This document shows, piece after piece, positions 15,563-24,561 of a stretch of 64,000 nt of DNA. Source of the DNA: an uncultured Vibrio sp. (GTDB lineage Bacteria; Pseudomonadota; Gammaproteobacteria; Enterobacterales; Vibrionaceae); NCBI RefSeq assembly GCF_963675395.1, contig NZ_OY776222.1, positions 620,001-684,000 of the forward strand, written 5' to 3'. The notes below the pieces were generated by a model that did no database searches, had not been told where the DNA came from, and saw only the letters and a program-made list of their open reading frames with translations. The translations under genes and the position numbers were made by a program. Positions within the stretch are counted from its first letter, which is position 1. Each line of letters starts with the position of its first letter.

Positions 15563-15769
15563 ATGGAATCAGAAAGGTACTACACAGAACTAATTGAATT
15601 TAAGGATAAAGTTGACGTTGAAACGCTAGGCCAGCCAGTTATCAAAAAACGAGTGCTCGGTTCCGGGAGCGATTGCTTTTATGAAGCAATTCGTTTCTCG
15701 GAACCAAGCATCTCGGTGGCTATGGGGTATGATCCTATTTGGCGTGACTATTATACCAAAAGGCGCTAG
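15563..15769 (+). CDS. Small hypothetical protein, 68 aa
   Basis: Frame MESERYYTELIEFKDKVDV to YYTKRR; a GTG at 15542 would add seven residues. The region upstream holds a short open frame at 15492 that stops after 12 codons, so this could be the 3' part of a frameshifted gene. No family recognised. Residues 32-50 are encoded within a large imperfect hairpin (15656-15713). Confidence 0.35.
   Translation: MESERYYTELIEFKDKVDVETLGQPVIKKRVLGSGSDCFYEAIRFSEPSISVAMGYDPIWRDYYTKRR
15656..15713. repeat. Large imperfect inverted repeat
   Basis: GGTTCCGGGAGCGATTGCTT pairs with AAGCAATTCGTTTCTCGGAACC around a short TTATG loop, with a few mismatches and two one- or two-base bulges. It is longer than a normal terminator and has no T-run. 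It could be an RNA structure or a mobile-repeat scar. Confidence 0.45.
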
Positions 15770-16387
15770 TTAAGCGTATTTAACTTCAATTTGTTCCGCT
15801 TTTGAGAATGCCGTGTGAGTGGCAAGTTGGTTCCCGTAACGTTCAATATTAGGGAAATGTTTGCTCATGCCAAACTTGTGTACTAATTCCACGATGAAAG
15901 ACATCATGATGTCGGCCCCGGTTAAGCGTTCTTCTACCAGGTAGGTTTTAGCTTCCAAAGCTTGCTCGAAGTAACTCAACACACTCATGGTTTCTTTATC
16001 TGCGTAACTCAATAAGAACTCTGTTTGAGCAGGTTCTTTGCTTACGAAGAGTTTTAGCAATATTGGTAATATCGCCGAGCTCTCAGCAAAGTGCATCCAC
16101 TGCAAGTACTGAGTATGGGCTTTCGTTCCGCGATCGGGAGCAAGTTGGCCATCGCCGTACTTCTCAATCAGATACTCAGTGATGGCGCCTGATTCAATGA
16201 TGATTTCACCATCATCTTCGAGCACTGGTGATTTACCAAGTGGGTGTACACTTTTAAGCTCTGGAGGCGCTAAAAAAGTCACTTTGTCACGTGCATACGG
16301 CACGATTTCGTAGTCCACATTGAGCTCTTCAAGTAACCAAATAATACGCTTTGAGCGAGACTGATTGAGATGGTGAAGTTTAATCAT
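15770..16387 (-). CDS. Glutathione S-transferase family protein
   Basis: A 205-residue cytosolic GST. The thioredoxin-like N-terminal domain starts MIKLHHLNQSRSKRIIWLLEEL and carries the gamma-Glu-binding block IIESGAITEYL. The helical C-terminal domain contains LTGADIMMSFIVE, the N-capping box. It conjugates or reduces electrophiles with glutathione. It lies 14 bp downstream of the quinone/enone-reductase-like gene, so the two form a detoxification operon, probably under the operator at 17453. Confidence 0.9.
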   Translation of the reverse strand: MIKLHHLNQSRSKRIIWLLEELNVDYEIVPYARDKVTFLAPPELKSVHPLGKSPVLEDDGEIIIESGAITEYLIEKYGDGQLAPDRGTKAHTQYLQWMHFAESSAILPILLKLFVSKEPAQTEFLLSYADKETMSVLSYFEQALEAKTYLVEERLTGADIMMSFIVELVHKFGMSKHFPNIERYGNQLATHTAFSKAEQIEVKYA

Positions 16388-16401
16388 TCTTTATCCTATA
16401 T

Positions 16402-17433
16402 TTACAGAGGGTTGTTTACCTGAACAACAAGTTTGCCGAAGTTTTTTCCTTCGAGCAGACCCATAAACGCATCTGGTGCATTTTCCAGGCCTTGTACGAG
16501 TTGTTCACGGTATTGGATCTTTCCTTCTGCCAGCCATTGGTTCATGTCTTGCGCAAATTCATCGTAACGGTGTCCGTAGTCATCAAAAATGATGAAACCT
16601 TGTACTTTGATTCTCTTTGTCAAAACCTTGGACATCAGCAGCGGTAGGTTATTTGTGCCTTGTGGAAGCTCAGTCGCGTTGTACTGAGAAATCAGACCAC
16701 ATACAGGAATACGGGCTTTAACATTCAACAATGGCATTACAGCATCAAATACCTTGCCTCCGACGTTTTCAAAGTAAACATCGATGCCGTTGTCACAGGC
16801 GTTTTCCAATTGTTGCGCGAAATCAGCGGCTTTATGATCGATACACTCATCGAAGCCAAGCTCTTCTTTTGCATAGCGACATTTTTCTTCACCACCTGCA
16901 ATACCGACAACGCGACAGCCTTTAAGCTTTGCAATTTGACCAACCGTCGAGCCCACAGGCCCAGTTGCGGAAGCAACAACAATCGTTTCACCTGGTTTAG
17001 GTTGACCGATATCCAGTAATCCCATGTATGCCGTGAAGCCTGGCATACCAGCTACGCCTAGTGCGTACGACGGGTTTTGTGGATTTTTACCCAGTTTAAT
17101 GACCATTTCGCCTGTTGAAATGGCGTAATCTTGCCAGCCAGTATAAGCAAGTACCCACTCACCAACTTCATAATCAGGGTGATTGGAAACTTCGACCTGA
17201 GATACCGTACCTGCGACCATTACGTCGTCAATCGCAACCGGTTCTGCGTAAGATTCTGCGTCACTCATACGACCGCGCATATAAGGGTCCAGCGATAGGT
17301 AAACGGCTCTTAACAACATTTCACCATCTTGTGGAACTGGCTTTGCCACTTCTTCCAGTCTAAAGTTTTCAGTTGTTGGTGCACCGTGTGGACGTGATGC
17401 AAGTACGATTCTGCGGTTGAGTGCGTCTGTCAT
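16402..17433 (-). CDS. NADPH-dependent MDR oxidoreductase (CurA/leukotriene-reductase type)
   Basis: A 343-residue zinc-free medium-chain reductase. The start at 17433 (MTDALNRRIVLASRPHG) has GTGAGA before it; a GTG at 17445 is the alternative. Typical blocks are LSLDPYMRGRM, GMPGFTAYMGLLDIGQPKPG and the nucleotide-binding ASATGPVGSTVGQIAKLKG. Members reduce alpha,beta-unsaturated ketones and aldehydes with NADPH. A 15-bp palindrome resembling the NemR operator lies 20 bp upstream, suggesting induction by electrophiles. The GST gene follows. Confidence 0.9.
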   Translation of the reverse strand: MTDALNRRIVLASRPHGAPTTENFRLEEVAKPVPQDGEMLLRAVYLSLDPYMRGRMSDAESYAEPVAIDDVMVAGTVSQVEVSNHPDYEVGEWVLAYTGWQDYAISTGEMVIKLGKNPQNPSYALGVAGMPGFTAYMGLLDIGQPKPGETIVVASATGPVGSTVGQIAKLKGCRVVGIAGGEEKCRYAKEELGFDECIDHKAADFAQQLENACDNGIDVYFENVGGKVFDAVMPLLNVKARIPVCGLISQYNATELPQGTNNLPLLMSKVLTKRIKVQGFIIFDDYGHRYDEFAQDMNQWLAEGKIQYREQLVQGLENAPDAFMGLLEGKNFGKLVVQVNNPL

Positions 17434-17452
17434 GTTATTTCTCACTTTAAAT

Positions 17453-17467
17453 TAGACCGGTCGTCTA
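17453..17467. promoter_or_regulatory. NemR-like TetR operator
   Basis: TAGAC-CGGTC-GTCTA, with perfect 5-bp arms. E. coli NemR binds a closely similar TAGACC...GGTCTA palindrome before reductase genes. The site overlaps the stop codon of the upstream yqfB-like gene (17465-17467). No TetR gene lies next to it, so the regulator must be encoded elsewhere. Confidence 0.55.
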
Positions 17468-17791
17468 GTGGTTTTCGATTAGCTTGTATTCAATAACGAA
17501 AAGTGTGTCGGTATCAGGGTAGATTTCCCGAATCAGTTGTTTTAATTCTGCTAATGCCATGGCTTCTTGCTCAGCATGGAACTCATTAATTTCATCAAAT
17601 TTAAGTGGTTTTACCGAGAGCATTTTGATGTCACAGACCTTACGGTTAGTTTCTAAAGTGAAGACTTCCACCTCAGTATTTGGCTGGTAGTGACTTTCAG
17701 ATTCATCCCGTATCGTGATGGTTTTTTTACCCGATGTGATCAAAGGAGTGAGAAATTCAAAAAAGGTAATCGTTGTTGGATGAGATGACAT
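17465..17791 (-). CDS. yqfB: ASCH-domain N4-acetylcytidine amidohydrolase
   Basis: A 108-residue protein close to the usual ~103 residues of YqfB. ITFFEFLTPLITSGKKTITIRDESESHY is the family signature (split: ITFFEFLTPLITSGKKT, then ITIRDESESHY). It supplies the two lysines, and Glu in EINEFHAEQEAMA completes the proposed Thr-Lys-Glu triad. The family hydrolyses N4-acetylcytidine to cytidine and acetate in nucleoside salvage. I start at 17791 (MSSHPTT); an upstream ATG at 17809 adds six residues. Confidence 0.85.
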   Translation of the reverse strand: MSSHPTTITFFEFLTPLITSGKKTITIRDESESHYQPNTEVEVFTLETNRKVCDIKMLSVKPLKFDEINEFHAEQEAMALAELKQLIREIYPDTDTLFVIEYKLIENH

Positions 17792-17909
17792 GTTGCGCTC
17801 GCTTCTCAAGGTTATTTGACTGCATTATATAGCGATACCTCAATAACCTCGAGGTGCTTGTTTCAGTGAGTGTAGCTTGTAAATCCTCTGTTGGCGAAAC
17901 CTCACCAAT

Positions 17910-18299
17910 TTAGCCTTTTCTAATGATATACAGCCCTTTCGCGGAAAAGTAACCAAGTAATATTCCGCTCCAGTTAGTGCTGAGATCGCCGACACTAAAC
18001 GTACGGTTGGCAATAAAAATCTGGCTAAACTCCTCCAAAGAAATCATCAGTAGCAGACACAACAACAGGCGAACACCAAAAGCATCCGTTTTGTTAGGGC
18101 TGGCAAAGCGGGGGAAGGTAAATACGGCAAAAAAGCTAATTAACAGACTGAACGTAAAATGGAGCGTCGTTGAGCCGCCGACATAATGCTCCATATTGAG
18201 ATAGGTCGTATGACTCAAATCAGAACTTTTCCAAAGCGAAAGGGCAATGGTCAGTAGCGATACGAAGCAAAAACTGACGCGTGCAAACATTGATGACAT
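17910..18299 (-). CDS. VanZ-like small membrane protein
   Basis: A 129-residue protein with four probable membrane helices (about residues 8-22, 46-64, 76-92 and 108-124) in the VanZ layout, with LEEFSQIF and NWSGILLGY matching the usual Glu and D/N-x-x-x-N-x-x-G positions. VanZ-like proteins occur at the ends of many polysaccharide operons, with unclear roles. It starts three bases after the flippase stop and is the last gene of the operon. Confidence 0.75.
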   Translation of the reverse strand: MSSMFARVSFCFVSLLTIALSLWKSSDLSHTTYLNMEHYVGGSTTLHFTFSLLISFFAVFTFPRFASPNKTDAFGVRLLLCLLLMISLEEFSQIFIANRTFSVGDLSTNWSGILLGYFSAKGLYIIRKG

Positions 18300-18301
18300 A
18301 C

Positions 18302-19609
18302 CTAACCTACTGGAAAGAATCCTAAATAACGTTTAACAAAGTACAGTGCGGCAAGGTTTTGTATCGCCATACCGACTGCCATTGCCCAAGCTGCACCGAT
18401 GACGCCGTGACTGTGACACAGGAAGATCAATAGTAAAATGGAGATGGTTCCTGAGCCAATGGTGATGTATTTCATGGTTCGTTCATGCCCACTCATCAAA
18501 AGCAGAAATCCCACAGAGCCAGTGGCTACGTTAATTAATTGACCGAGAGAGAGTACGATTAGAAGTGGGGCGGCAGCGATAAACTCCTCGCCGAAGAAAC
18601 CCAGTACAAATACAGGAAACAGTGTACAAATTAATACTGGAATTAACGCGGCGGCAATGTTCATCCGGCATGCCATTCGGCTCAGGTTGCGTAATTTATC
18701 CATCTCACCTTCTTTATAAAGCGACGCAAACATGGGAGCGACGACAAAATTAATCGTGATTAGCACGAACCCTATCAATAGTGAGGTTCGTTGTGCTGCG
18801 GCTAGTAAGCCAATCTCTGAAGCCGATATGAAGAAGCCGGCGATGACCAACCCTCCCCATTGAAGAATGTTGTTAAAAACGCTCCCAATCCAGACTTGTT
18901 TGGCTGAAGCAGCCAGTTGGCGATTCGGCGTTGATGTTGGTTTTAGAAATTGTCCCGATCTAACCCAGTTTGCCGTCGAGGTCGTGGCTACAATAACGCA
19001 TGCTAGCAGCAGAGCAGCCATCAAATAGTTTAGGTTTTGCAAACCAAACAAGGCTAACGTAGCAATAAAGAACACCATCAACATGCTTACGCCTAATTGC
19101 AGAGCAAATAGGGAGGAGATCACATTCTTACTCGCTTGCAAGACTCGGCTATTGGTTTGGCCAAGTACTAAAAAAGGAACACAGAGTAAGGCGATCGCAA
19201 CGGCGGTTAACGGGGCACCAGCTTGATTGACGGTGTCCGGGAATAAATAAAACCCGGAACAAAGCACCAGCCCGGCAGGGAGACAAAATGCAAAACTTCG
19301 GGACAGTGCTGTTTTGTAATTATCGCTCTGTTGCTGAGCGTCGTTGCTGCTGAATGCAATGGCGTTATATCTCACCAAGGCTACGTCAAAACCCAACTGA
19401 GAAATAATCGCGGTCAGCGACACCAGATTAAATAAGAAGAAAAACTGGCCAGCGATCGACGCATCTGTGGTTCGAGATACCATGACGGCGAGAAGAAACG
19501 CAAATAATGCGCCGAATACTTTGGTGAGCGCAGTTTTTAAACCAAGTGAAAGTAAGCTCTTTTGCTCACTTGGGACTGAGAGTCTTTTTTGTTGAAATGC
19601 TTGAAACAT
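18302..19609 (-). CDS. Polysaccharide flippase (Wzx-type, MOP superfamily)
   Basis: A 435-residue integral membrane protein with about 12 helices. It moves undecaprenyl-linked repeat units across the inner membrane. The first helix region (LKTALTKVFGALFAFLLAVM) and TDASIAGQFFFLFNLVSL are typical of Wzx. It belongs to the minus-strand capsule operon between a glycosyltransferase and the VanZ-like gene, and should work with the Wzy polymerase at 21477. Confidence 0.88.
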   Translation of the reverse strand: MFQAFQQKRLSVPSEQKSLLSLGLKTALTKVFGALFAFLLAVMVSRTTDASIAGQFFFLFNLVSLTAIISQLGFDVALVRYNAIAFSSNDAQQQSDNYKTALSRSFAFCLPAGLVLCSGFYLFPDTVNQAGAPLTAVAIALLCVPFLVLGQTNSRVLQASKNVISSLFALQLGVSMLMVFFIATLALFGLQNLNYLMAALLLACVIVATTSTANWVRSGQFLKPTSTPNRQLAASAKQVWIGSVFNNILQWGGLVIAGFFISASEIGLLAAAQRTSLLIGFVLITINFVVAPMFASLYKEGEMDKLRNLSRMACRMNIAAALIPVLICTLFPVFVLGFFGEEFIAAAPLLIVLSLGQLINVATGSVGFLLLMSGHERTMKYITIGSGTISILLLIFLCHSHGVIGAAWAMAVGMAIQNLAALYFVKRYLGFFPVG

Positions 19610-19618
19610 GTAATATCT

Positions 19619-20650
19619 CTAACTGTAGATGCTGTTTAGAGCAAGACGCTGTTTTTCTTCACTGAACATGTCATTCAATTCAGTCGTGTATTGGCCAAAA
19701 TCAATATCGTGATAGTGGTTGATACAGTGGGTCAGCTGTTTGGCCATTTCTTCTGGGGTTTGCGCCAAGAAGGGATAGTTCAGATCTTTTGTAGCGCCAA
19801 TCCGACGAATGACCATTGGGAGATGGAGCTTCGCGGCTTCAAGGATCGTTAACGGCATCCCTTCCCAAGCGGCAGTGTGTAAATAAATATCTGATGCTTG
19901 TAACTGCTTGACGACTTCATCACGAGGAAGCATGCCAGTGACGTGAACGCCCTTGGCTTTTAAATGCTGTTCAAGTTCAGGATCGCCACCACCAATCCAA
20001 GTGATATCCAATTGACAATTGAGTGCTGGAACATCGAGGTGATAAAGGGTATCAATCAGAAATTGCGGATCTTTTTGAGGCGCGACGCGGCCAAGGACGA
20101 CCAATTTTAATACGTCAGCTTTATCCCGGTTTTCGCGCTCTTCACTTTGATAAGAGACATAATTATTAAGTAACTCAGCACGTTTTGCACCAATGCTAAT
20201 GGCTAAATCGCACTCACGCTGACTACACCCTGCGACGACATCTATTTTATTCAATCGAACTCTTTCTAATACTTTATATAGCTGGCGAGCAACGCCGGAA
20301 ATATCTTCTCGCTCAAATGCATAGCAGTGGGGCGTATACACTAACCGGGCGTTATTGAGATTCAAAAAACGCCCTAAAAAGCCCGCTTTACTCGAGTGTA
20401 GGTGGACAATATCTGGTTTGATTTCATCAATTGTTTTGTTCGCATCTTTAATGAACTGCAGTAGCCCACCCTTCACCCATTGAGCCCGCGAAAATACATC
20501 GTGATCGCTGTCATTGGTTAAATCATTTTCGCGAGCTCTGGCCACCAGAAAATGCTGATAAGGTTCATGACGGGAAGAGTGCGCGTAACTATAAAGTGCA
20601 GTTTGAACACCACCGCCAAAAGATTCGGTTATATGCAGTACTTTTTTCAT
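19619..20650 (-). CDS. Glycosyltransferase family 4
   Basis: A 343-residue GT-B enzyme. The start at 20650 (MKKVLHITESFGGGVQTAL) overlaps the stop of the upstream gene by four bases, favouring coupling. A frame from 20680 is longer but lacks support. The N-terminal acceptor domain has the glycine-rich GGGVQTAL. The C-terminal donor domain has GRVAPQKDP, and the EX7E motif falls in EGMPLTILEAAKL. It adds a sugar to the lipid-linked repeat unit on the cytoplasmic face. Confidence 0.9.
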   Translation of the reverse strand: MKKVLHITESFGGGVQTALYSYAHSSRHEPYQHFLVARARENDLTNDSDHDVFSRAQWVKGGLLQFIKDANKTIDEIKPDIVHLHSSKAGFLGRFLNLNNARLVYTPHCYAFEREDISGVARQLYKVLERVRLNKIDVVAGCSQRECDLAISIGAKRAELLNNYVSYQSEERENRDKADVLKLVVLGRVAPQKDPQFLIDTLYHLDVPALNCQLDITWIGGGDPELEQHLKAKGVHVTGMLPRDEVVKQLQASDIYLHTAAWEGMPLTILEAAKLHLPMVIRRIGATKDLNYPFLAQTPEEMAKQLTHCINHYHDIDFGQYTTELNDMFSEEKQRLALNSIYS

Positions 20651-21480
20651 GATGTTTTGGTTCCCGGGGTTTGCTGCCATTTAGTCTTAAAGGCTTCGCG
20701 TTCTTGCTCTGAGTAAACATGTTGATACAGTGGTAAGTCGTACATGTAGAACAGCTTAGAAAAATCGTACTTCTGCTTAAAATACTGATAGATGTTTGAG
20801 TACCATTTGTTCTTCGCTTCGTTGCTATTCTTTAACTCAAAATTATCGACATCTAAAAAGTGACCAATCTCCTGGTCTAATGAGCTGAGCTTTTCACACT
20901 TAATTAAAAGCACTTTTGCCTGGTTATTATCGAAGGTAAAGAATGGCTGAGTACTATCAATCTGCTGGCCCATGACGTCGATTTTGAAATTACGTTTTAG
21001 TTCGTTGTCGAACCAGTCGGCGAAATAGTTAAGGTTAATGTAATTGTCAAAGCAGTTTTCCAAGTGCTGATAGGTCACGTCCATGTCGTTGTGGATCGCT
21101 TCATTTTTTTTACCTTCAATAAATTGCAAATGAAGATCTTGGAAAAAACGAGACAGTACAGTTGCGATAGGATCACGCACCAAAGTCACGATTTTTAACT
21201 GTTCACGTTTTTGCAGAATCCGCTTTCTTTGGCTAAGAACGAGTCGGTAAATCGCACGGTTTTTGAAATCGAAGAATTTCTTCACATCCTGTTTGTTGTG
21301 ATACATGTGAAACTCTTCATGATCATCAAAGGTATGGATGTGGTAACTCGGGATTTTACGTTCTCCTAGCGTGTGCTCAATGGACGATGAGCCCACTTTG
21401 CCCATTTGGTAAACCAAGACGAAGTTGTCAGCCCGCAGTTCTCGGTTTTTCTCAAATTGTCGAGAGATTGAATATTTCAT
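20647..21480 (-). CDS. NKWYS-family capsule protein, sulfotransferase-like (copy 2)
   Basis: A 277-residue protein. FVLVYQMGKVGSSSIEHTL resembles the 5'-phosphate-binding loop of PAPS sulfotransferases, VTLVRDPIATVLSRFFQ the 3'-phosphate-binding block, and NKWYSNIYQYF the signature that names a family of putative capsule-synthesis proteins (Pfam NKWYS). It probably sulfates or otherwise modifies the polymer. Start and stop overlap both neighbours by four bases. A second, divergent family member is in the same operon at 23752. Confidence 0.8.
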   Translation of the reverse strand: MKYSISRQFEKNRELRADNFVLVYQMGKVGSSSIEHTLGERKIPSYHIHTFDDHEEFHMYHNKQDVKKFFDFKNRAIYRLVLSQRKRILQKREQLKIVTLVRDPIATVLSRFFQDLHLQFIEGKKNEAIHNDMDVTYQHLENCFDNYINLNYFADWFDNELKRNFKIDVMGQQIDSTQPFFTFDNNQAKVLLIKCEKLSSLDQEIGHFLDVDNFELKNSNEAKNKWYSNIYQYFKQKYDFSKLFYMYDLPLYQHVYSEQEREAFKTKWQQTPGTKTS

Positions 21481-22718
21481 TGATCAAGTCCTTGATTATT
21501 AAAGTTCGTGGCTTTATTTACCGAATGTGAAGGGATTCTGCCGGATTCTTCGGTACGCCTCACGCTGATCATTACTGGCAGTAATAGGATTAAAATGATC
21601 GTGGTATTCACCGCGACGAAGCAGACCATGATCAGCGCGTACGCTGCGAGTAGTAGGCTTTTCCTGTTTTCGTTTAAGCTGTGGAAGCAAAATCGGATGA
21701 ATATAAAATACCCGCCAAACAGCAGTGCTATACCCAGCAACCCATACTCGATCGCGGTATCAAGGACAAAGTTGTGGGTGTAAATCGCCAACTCTGGATA
21801 GTTAAAATAATTGACCATGAAGTTGGGAAGCATTTTGGCTCCAACACCTAAGATTGGATGCTGTTGCAGAATATCGAATCCGTTGGCTAGTAACAGTTTT
21901 CGGTGTAAATTGGACACCCACCTTGCTTCGCTTTGATTGGCAAACAAGATGTCTTTTTGGGTGAACTCTAACTGGTCAGCTAACACGTCGAAACCGACAT
22001 ACAGCGTGATGGAGACGGCCGCTAAAATGACGAAACTTAGAGTCAGTAAGATGGCCCAGGTATACGTTTCACTGACGGCATTTTTCATTAAATTCTTAAT
22101 GAAAAGCCGATCCAAAATAAACAATAAACAAAAACCAAGCAGGGCTTTTCGCTCTTGTGACAAAACCAGCAACACCAGAGCAATCAACATCAAAATATGG
22201 AAGGCACGAATCTTGTCTCGGTATAAATAGAGCAATGAACAAAGCAGGCCAAAGCTATATTTGCTTACTCCAAGAAGCTTAAACCCACTTTGATAACCTT
22301 GGGCAAAGTGCCAGGCGGCGACTGAGCAGCAGATAGCCAAGAGCAGGTAACAAAAGTACACCATGACGCGGTCATCATCGAAAGCACCGTAAGCAAACAG
22401 TATTCCGAGCAGACTAAGAATCGCGACCCACTGAACGGTTTCGGTAATGAGTGGCATCAACGGAACACGGTTAAGCAATCCGTTAATAAACACATAACCG
22501 GTAAACAGCAGCACAAACCCGATACACGGATGGAGTAGCTTGCGTGTTTTACTCTCCATGACAACAAGCGCGCTTAATCCGAGTGAAAGAAGACTGGCGA
22601 TATCACTTGGCGCCAGTGCGATACTTCCAGCTTGGATTTTCACTGGCGCAAAGAAGAGTGCCAAGGTAATCGCAGCCAGAAGGGGGATGTGATTACTTGC
22701 TGGCATAGAGTTCATCAT
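21477..22718 (-). CDS. O-antigen ligase/polymerase-family protein (Wzy)
   Basis: A 413-residue protein with about ten membrane helices and one large periplasmic loop containing ILGVGAKMLPNFMVNY and YTHNFVLDTAIEYGLLGIAL, the Wzy_C/WaaL signature. It should polymerise flipped repeat units in the periplasm. The start is one of the ATGs at 22718, 22715 or 22706, all overlapping the 3' end of the upstream glycosyltransferase gene. Confidence 0.87.
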   Translation of the reverse strand: MMNSMPASNHIPLLAAITLALFFAPVKIQAGSIALAPSDIASLLSLGLSALVVMESKTRKLLHPCIGFVLLFTGYVFINGLLNRVPLMPLITETVQWVAILSLLGILFAYGAFDDDRVMVYFCYLLLAICCSVAAWHFAQGYQSGFKLLGVSKYSFGLLCSLLYLYRDKIRAFHILMLIALVLLVLSQERKALLGFCLLFILDRLFIKNLMKNAVSETYTWAILLTLSFVILAAVSITLYVGFDVLADQLEFTQKDILFANQSEARWVSNLHRKLLLANGFDILQQHPILGVGAKMLPNFMVNYFNYPELAIYTHNFVLDTAIEYGLLGIALLFGGYFIFIRFCFHSLNENRKSLLLAAYALIMVCFVAVNTTIILILLLPVMISVRRTEESGRIPSHSVNKATNFNNQGLDQ

Positions 22719-23739
22719 AAGCCTGGTAATAGCTATCTCTGAATTGCTCCAGAGTAAAAGATTTACAACGTTCTACAAAAAAGTGAGTAGCCATTTCATA
22801 ATGGGCTTGGTTACTGCAAATTATCTCAATTTTATCGGCTAATTCCCGGGCGTTTCCTAGTTCGAATAAGTAAGAGTCATTACCAATCACTTCATCTAAT
22901 CCGGGAACATTTGATCCCAAAACGGGCAGTCCCTCAGCCATCGCCTCCACGGCCGCCAGTCCAAACCCTTCAATAATCGAAGATTGAACATACACATCAA
23001 GATTAGATAGAAAGGTTGGCACATCTGAGATGACACCATGCCAGTGTACGCGGTGGGTACAGTCTAATTGTTCCGCTAAATTTTGCAGCTCTCGTTTTTT
23101 ATCACCGTCACCTGCTAAGTGAAGATGGTAATGGTCGGGTAATTTAGCGACGGCCTGTATGAGAGTCGAGTGGTCTTTATAGCCATGCAGCCTGCCTGCC
23201 ATCCCAATCTTAATTGGATGATTTGGTGTCATTCTGCTGTAAGACTTCGCTTGTCTAGAGAAACGGTTTAAGTCGACACCATTATAAATAACGTCATAGC
23301 GATCCTTGTACCTAGGCAAAAACCGGATTAACTCTTCTTTAACTTTATTGGTGATACAAATCGTTTTCTGATGTTGTTGGTACATCAGATATTCCATAAA
23401 CTTAAAGGCTGGGTAATCTCTACGCCTATTCGTCGTGTTGTGTTCTGTTTGTACCCGTTTCTTACCAATCGCTAATAAAGCGACATATATTGAAGGGAAT
23501 AAGTGGCTATGGATCAAGTTTGGCCAGCGCAATAACCCCCATTTTTCTTTTATCGACAGGGAAGACCAATAGTAGCAACTGACCCCGTTTTCATTTAACA
23601 GCGTCTCAAAATCATTGTCTTTATGAAGAAGCAGTATTTTCACTTCGTAGTGTGGTTTGTGCTTAACGACAAGGTCAACCAGAAAGCGCTGAGCGCCCCC
23701 GTTATTGGATAAATCATTAATTATATGTAATATTTTCAT
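22693..23739 (-). CDS. Glycosyltransferase family 4
   Basis: A 348-residue GT-B enzyme. AGGGAA precedes the ATG at 23739. The N-terminus IINDLSNNGGAQRFLVDLV is the GT4 acceptor-side signature. The donor-binding domain has IKIGMAGRLHGYKDHSTL, and the EX7E pair lies in EGFGLAAVEAMAEGLPVL. Acts in the cytoplasm on the undecaprenyl-linked intermediate. Confidence 0.92.
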   Translation of the reverse strand: MKILHIINDLSNNGGAQRFLVDLVVKHKPHYEVKILLLHKDNDFETLLNENGVSCYYWSSLSIKEKWGLLRWPNLIHSHLFPSIYVALLAIGKKRVQTEHNTTNRRRDYPAFKFMEYLMYQQHQKTICITNKVKEELIRFLPRYKDRYDVIYNGVDLNRFSRQAKSYSRMTPNHPIKIGMAGRLHGYKDHSTLIQAVAKLPDHYHLHLAGDGDKKRELQNLAEQLDCTHRVHWHGVISDVPTFLSNLDVYVQSSIIEGFGLAAVEAMAEGLPVLGSNVPGLDEVIGNDSYLFELGNARELADKIEIICSNQAHYEMATHFFVERCKSFTLEQFRDSYYQAYDELYASK

Positions 23740-23751
23740 TTCCCTACCAAG

Positions 23752-24561
23752 CTATTTTTGTGAGTACTTGTTCTTAATGTTGGCAATTTCAGAACTCGTA
23801 AAAAAGTGCATTGCAAGCTTTGAAGAAAGCATCTCGTCAACAAACTCTGGTTTGAGCTGGTATGAATTTTTAAACTCGGTAGCAAGTGGCGAGTACCACT
23901 TGTTTTCCGATTGGTTGTCATGGGTCACTTCGATTTCTCGCTGCAAAAACTCACTGATCGCTTGCTGTGATTGATCCAGTTTGTCGGTTCTAATCACCAT
24001 TAGGGAAAAGTTTCCTTTTTGGTATGTTTGATAACCAAGTTCATGATCGAACGGATGAATAAAAACGTCTATCCCTGTTAGTGCTTTGATTTCATTATCA
24101 AACCACTCAAGAGGGTAGTGATGATTAACATGCTTCTCAAAGGTCTCATGAAGCAGTTGCGGGCGCTCTGAGCGTACAGCGCTGTCATCTTTGAGGTATT
24201 TATCCGCCGTCCAGAATGGCAGTGACTGGAAAAGCATGGATATGTTTCTACCAATTGGCTCTCTGACCATCGAGATAATACGTACCTGCTGTTTACGCTT
24301 TAGCATGTTGGTCACAATGGCACGTTTTAGTAACCGTTTGACGTAGTTCGTTTTTGGTTTGTGCAGCTGTGCTCTTACCGGCGATATTTGTTGTGACGCG
24401 GCAATGGACATCAGATCGTGCAGATGAATAGAGCCATCAATCGACTTTTCGAGCGCACTGGAACCTACCTTCCCCATTTGGTATATCAGTACTGGCTGCT
24501 CCTGACGTTTCAGCGCTTGATACCAAGATACTTGTTGTCTAGTAGGCGTATTTCTGGACAT
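23752..24561 (-). CDS. NKWYS-family capsule protein, sulfotransferase-like (copy 1)
   Basis: A 269-residue protein. I choose the ATG at 24561 (MSRNTPTRQQVSW) because GGAAGGGGAAG lies upstream; the longer frame to 24651 runs deep into wzc. VLIYQMGKVGSSALEKSI and IISMVREPIGRNISMLF are the same phosphosulfate-binding-like blocks as in the copy at 20647, and SENKWYSPLATEF is the NKWYS signature. Overall identity to copy 2 looks low outside the motifs, so they probably act on different positions. It overlaps the 3' end of wzc by 23 bp. Confidence 0.8.
   Translation of the reverse strand: MSRNTPTRQQVSWYQALKRQEQPVLIYQMGKVGSSALEKSIDGSIHLHDLMSIAASQQISPVRAQLHKPKTNYVKRLLKRAIVTNMLKRKQQVRIISMVREPIGRNISMLFQSLPFWTADKYLKDDSAVRSERPQLLHETFEKHVNHHYPLEWFDNEIKALTGIDVFIHPFDHELGYQTYQKGNFSLMVIRTDKLDQSQQAISEFLQREIEVTHDNQSENKWYSPLATEFKNSYQLKPEFVDEMLSSKLAMHFFTSSEIANIKNKYSQK

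Noticed and set aside
16660..17363. Plus-strand ORFs of 64-119 codons opposite the MDR reductase gene
   Set aside because: They are antisense to conserved reductase motifs and have no start signals.
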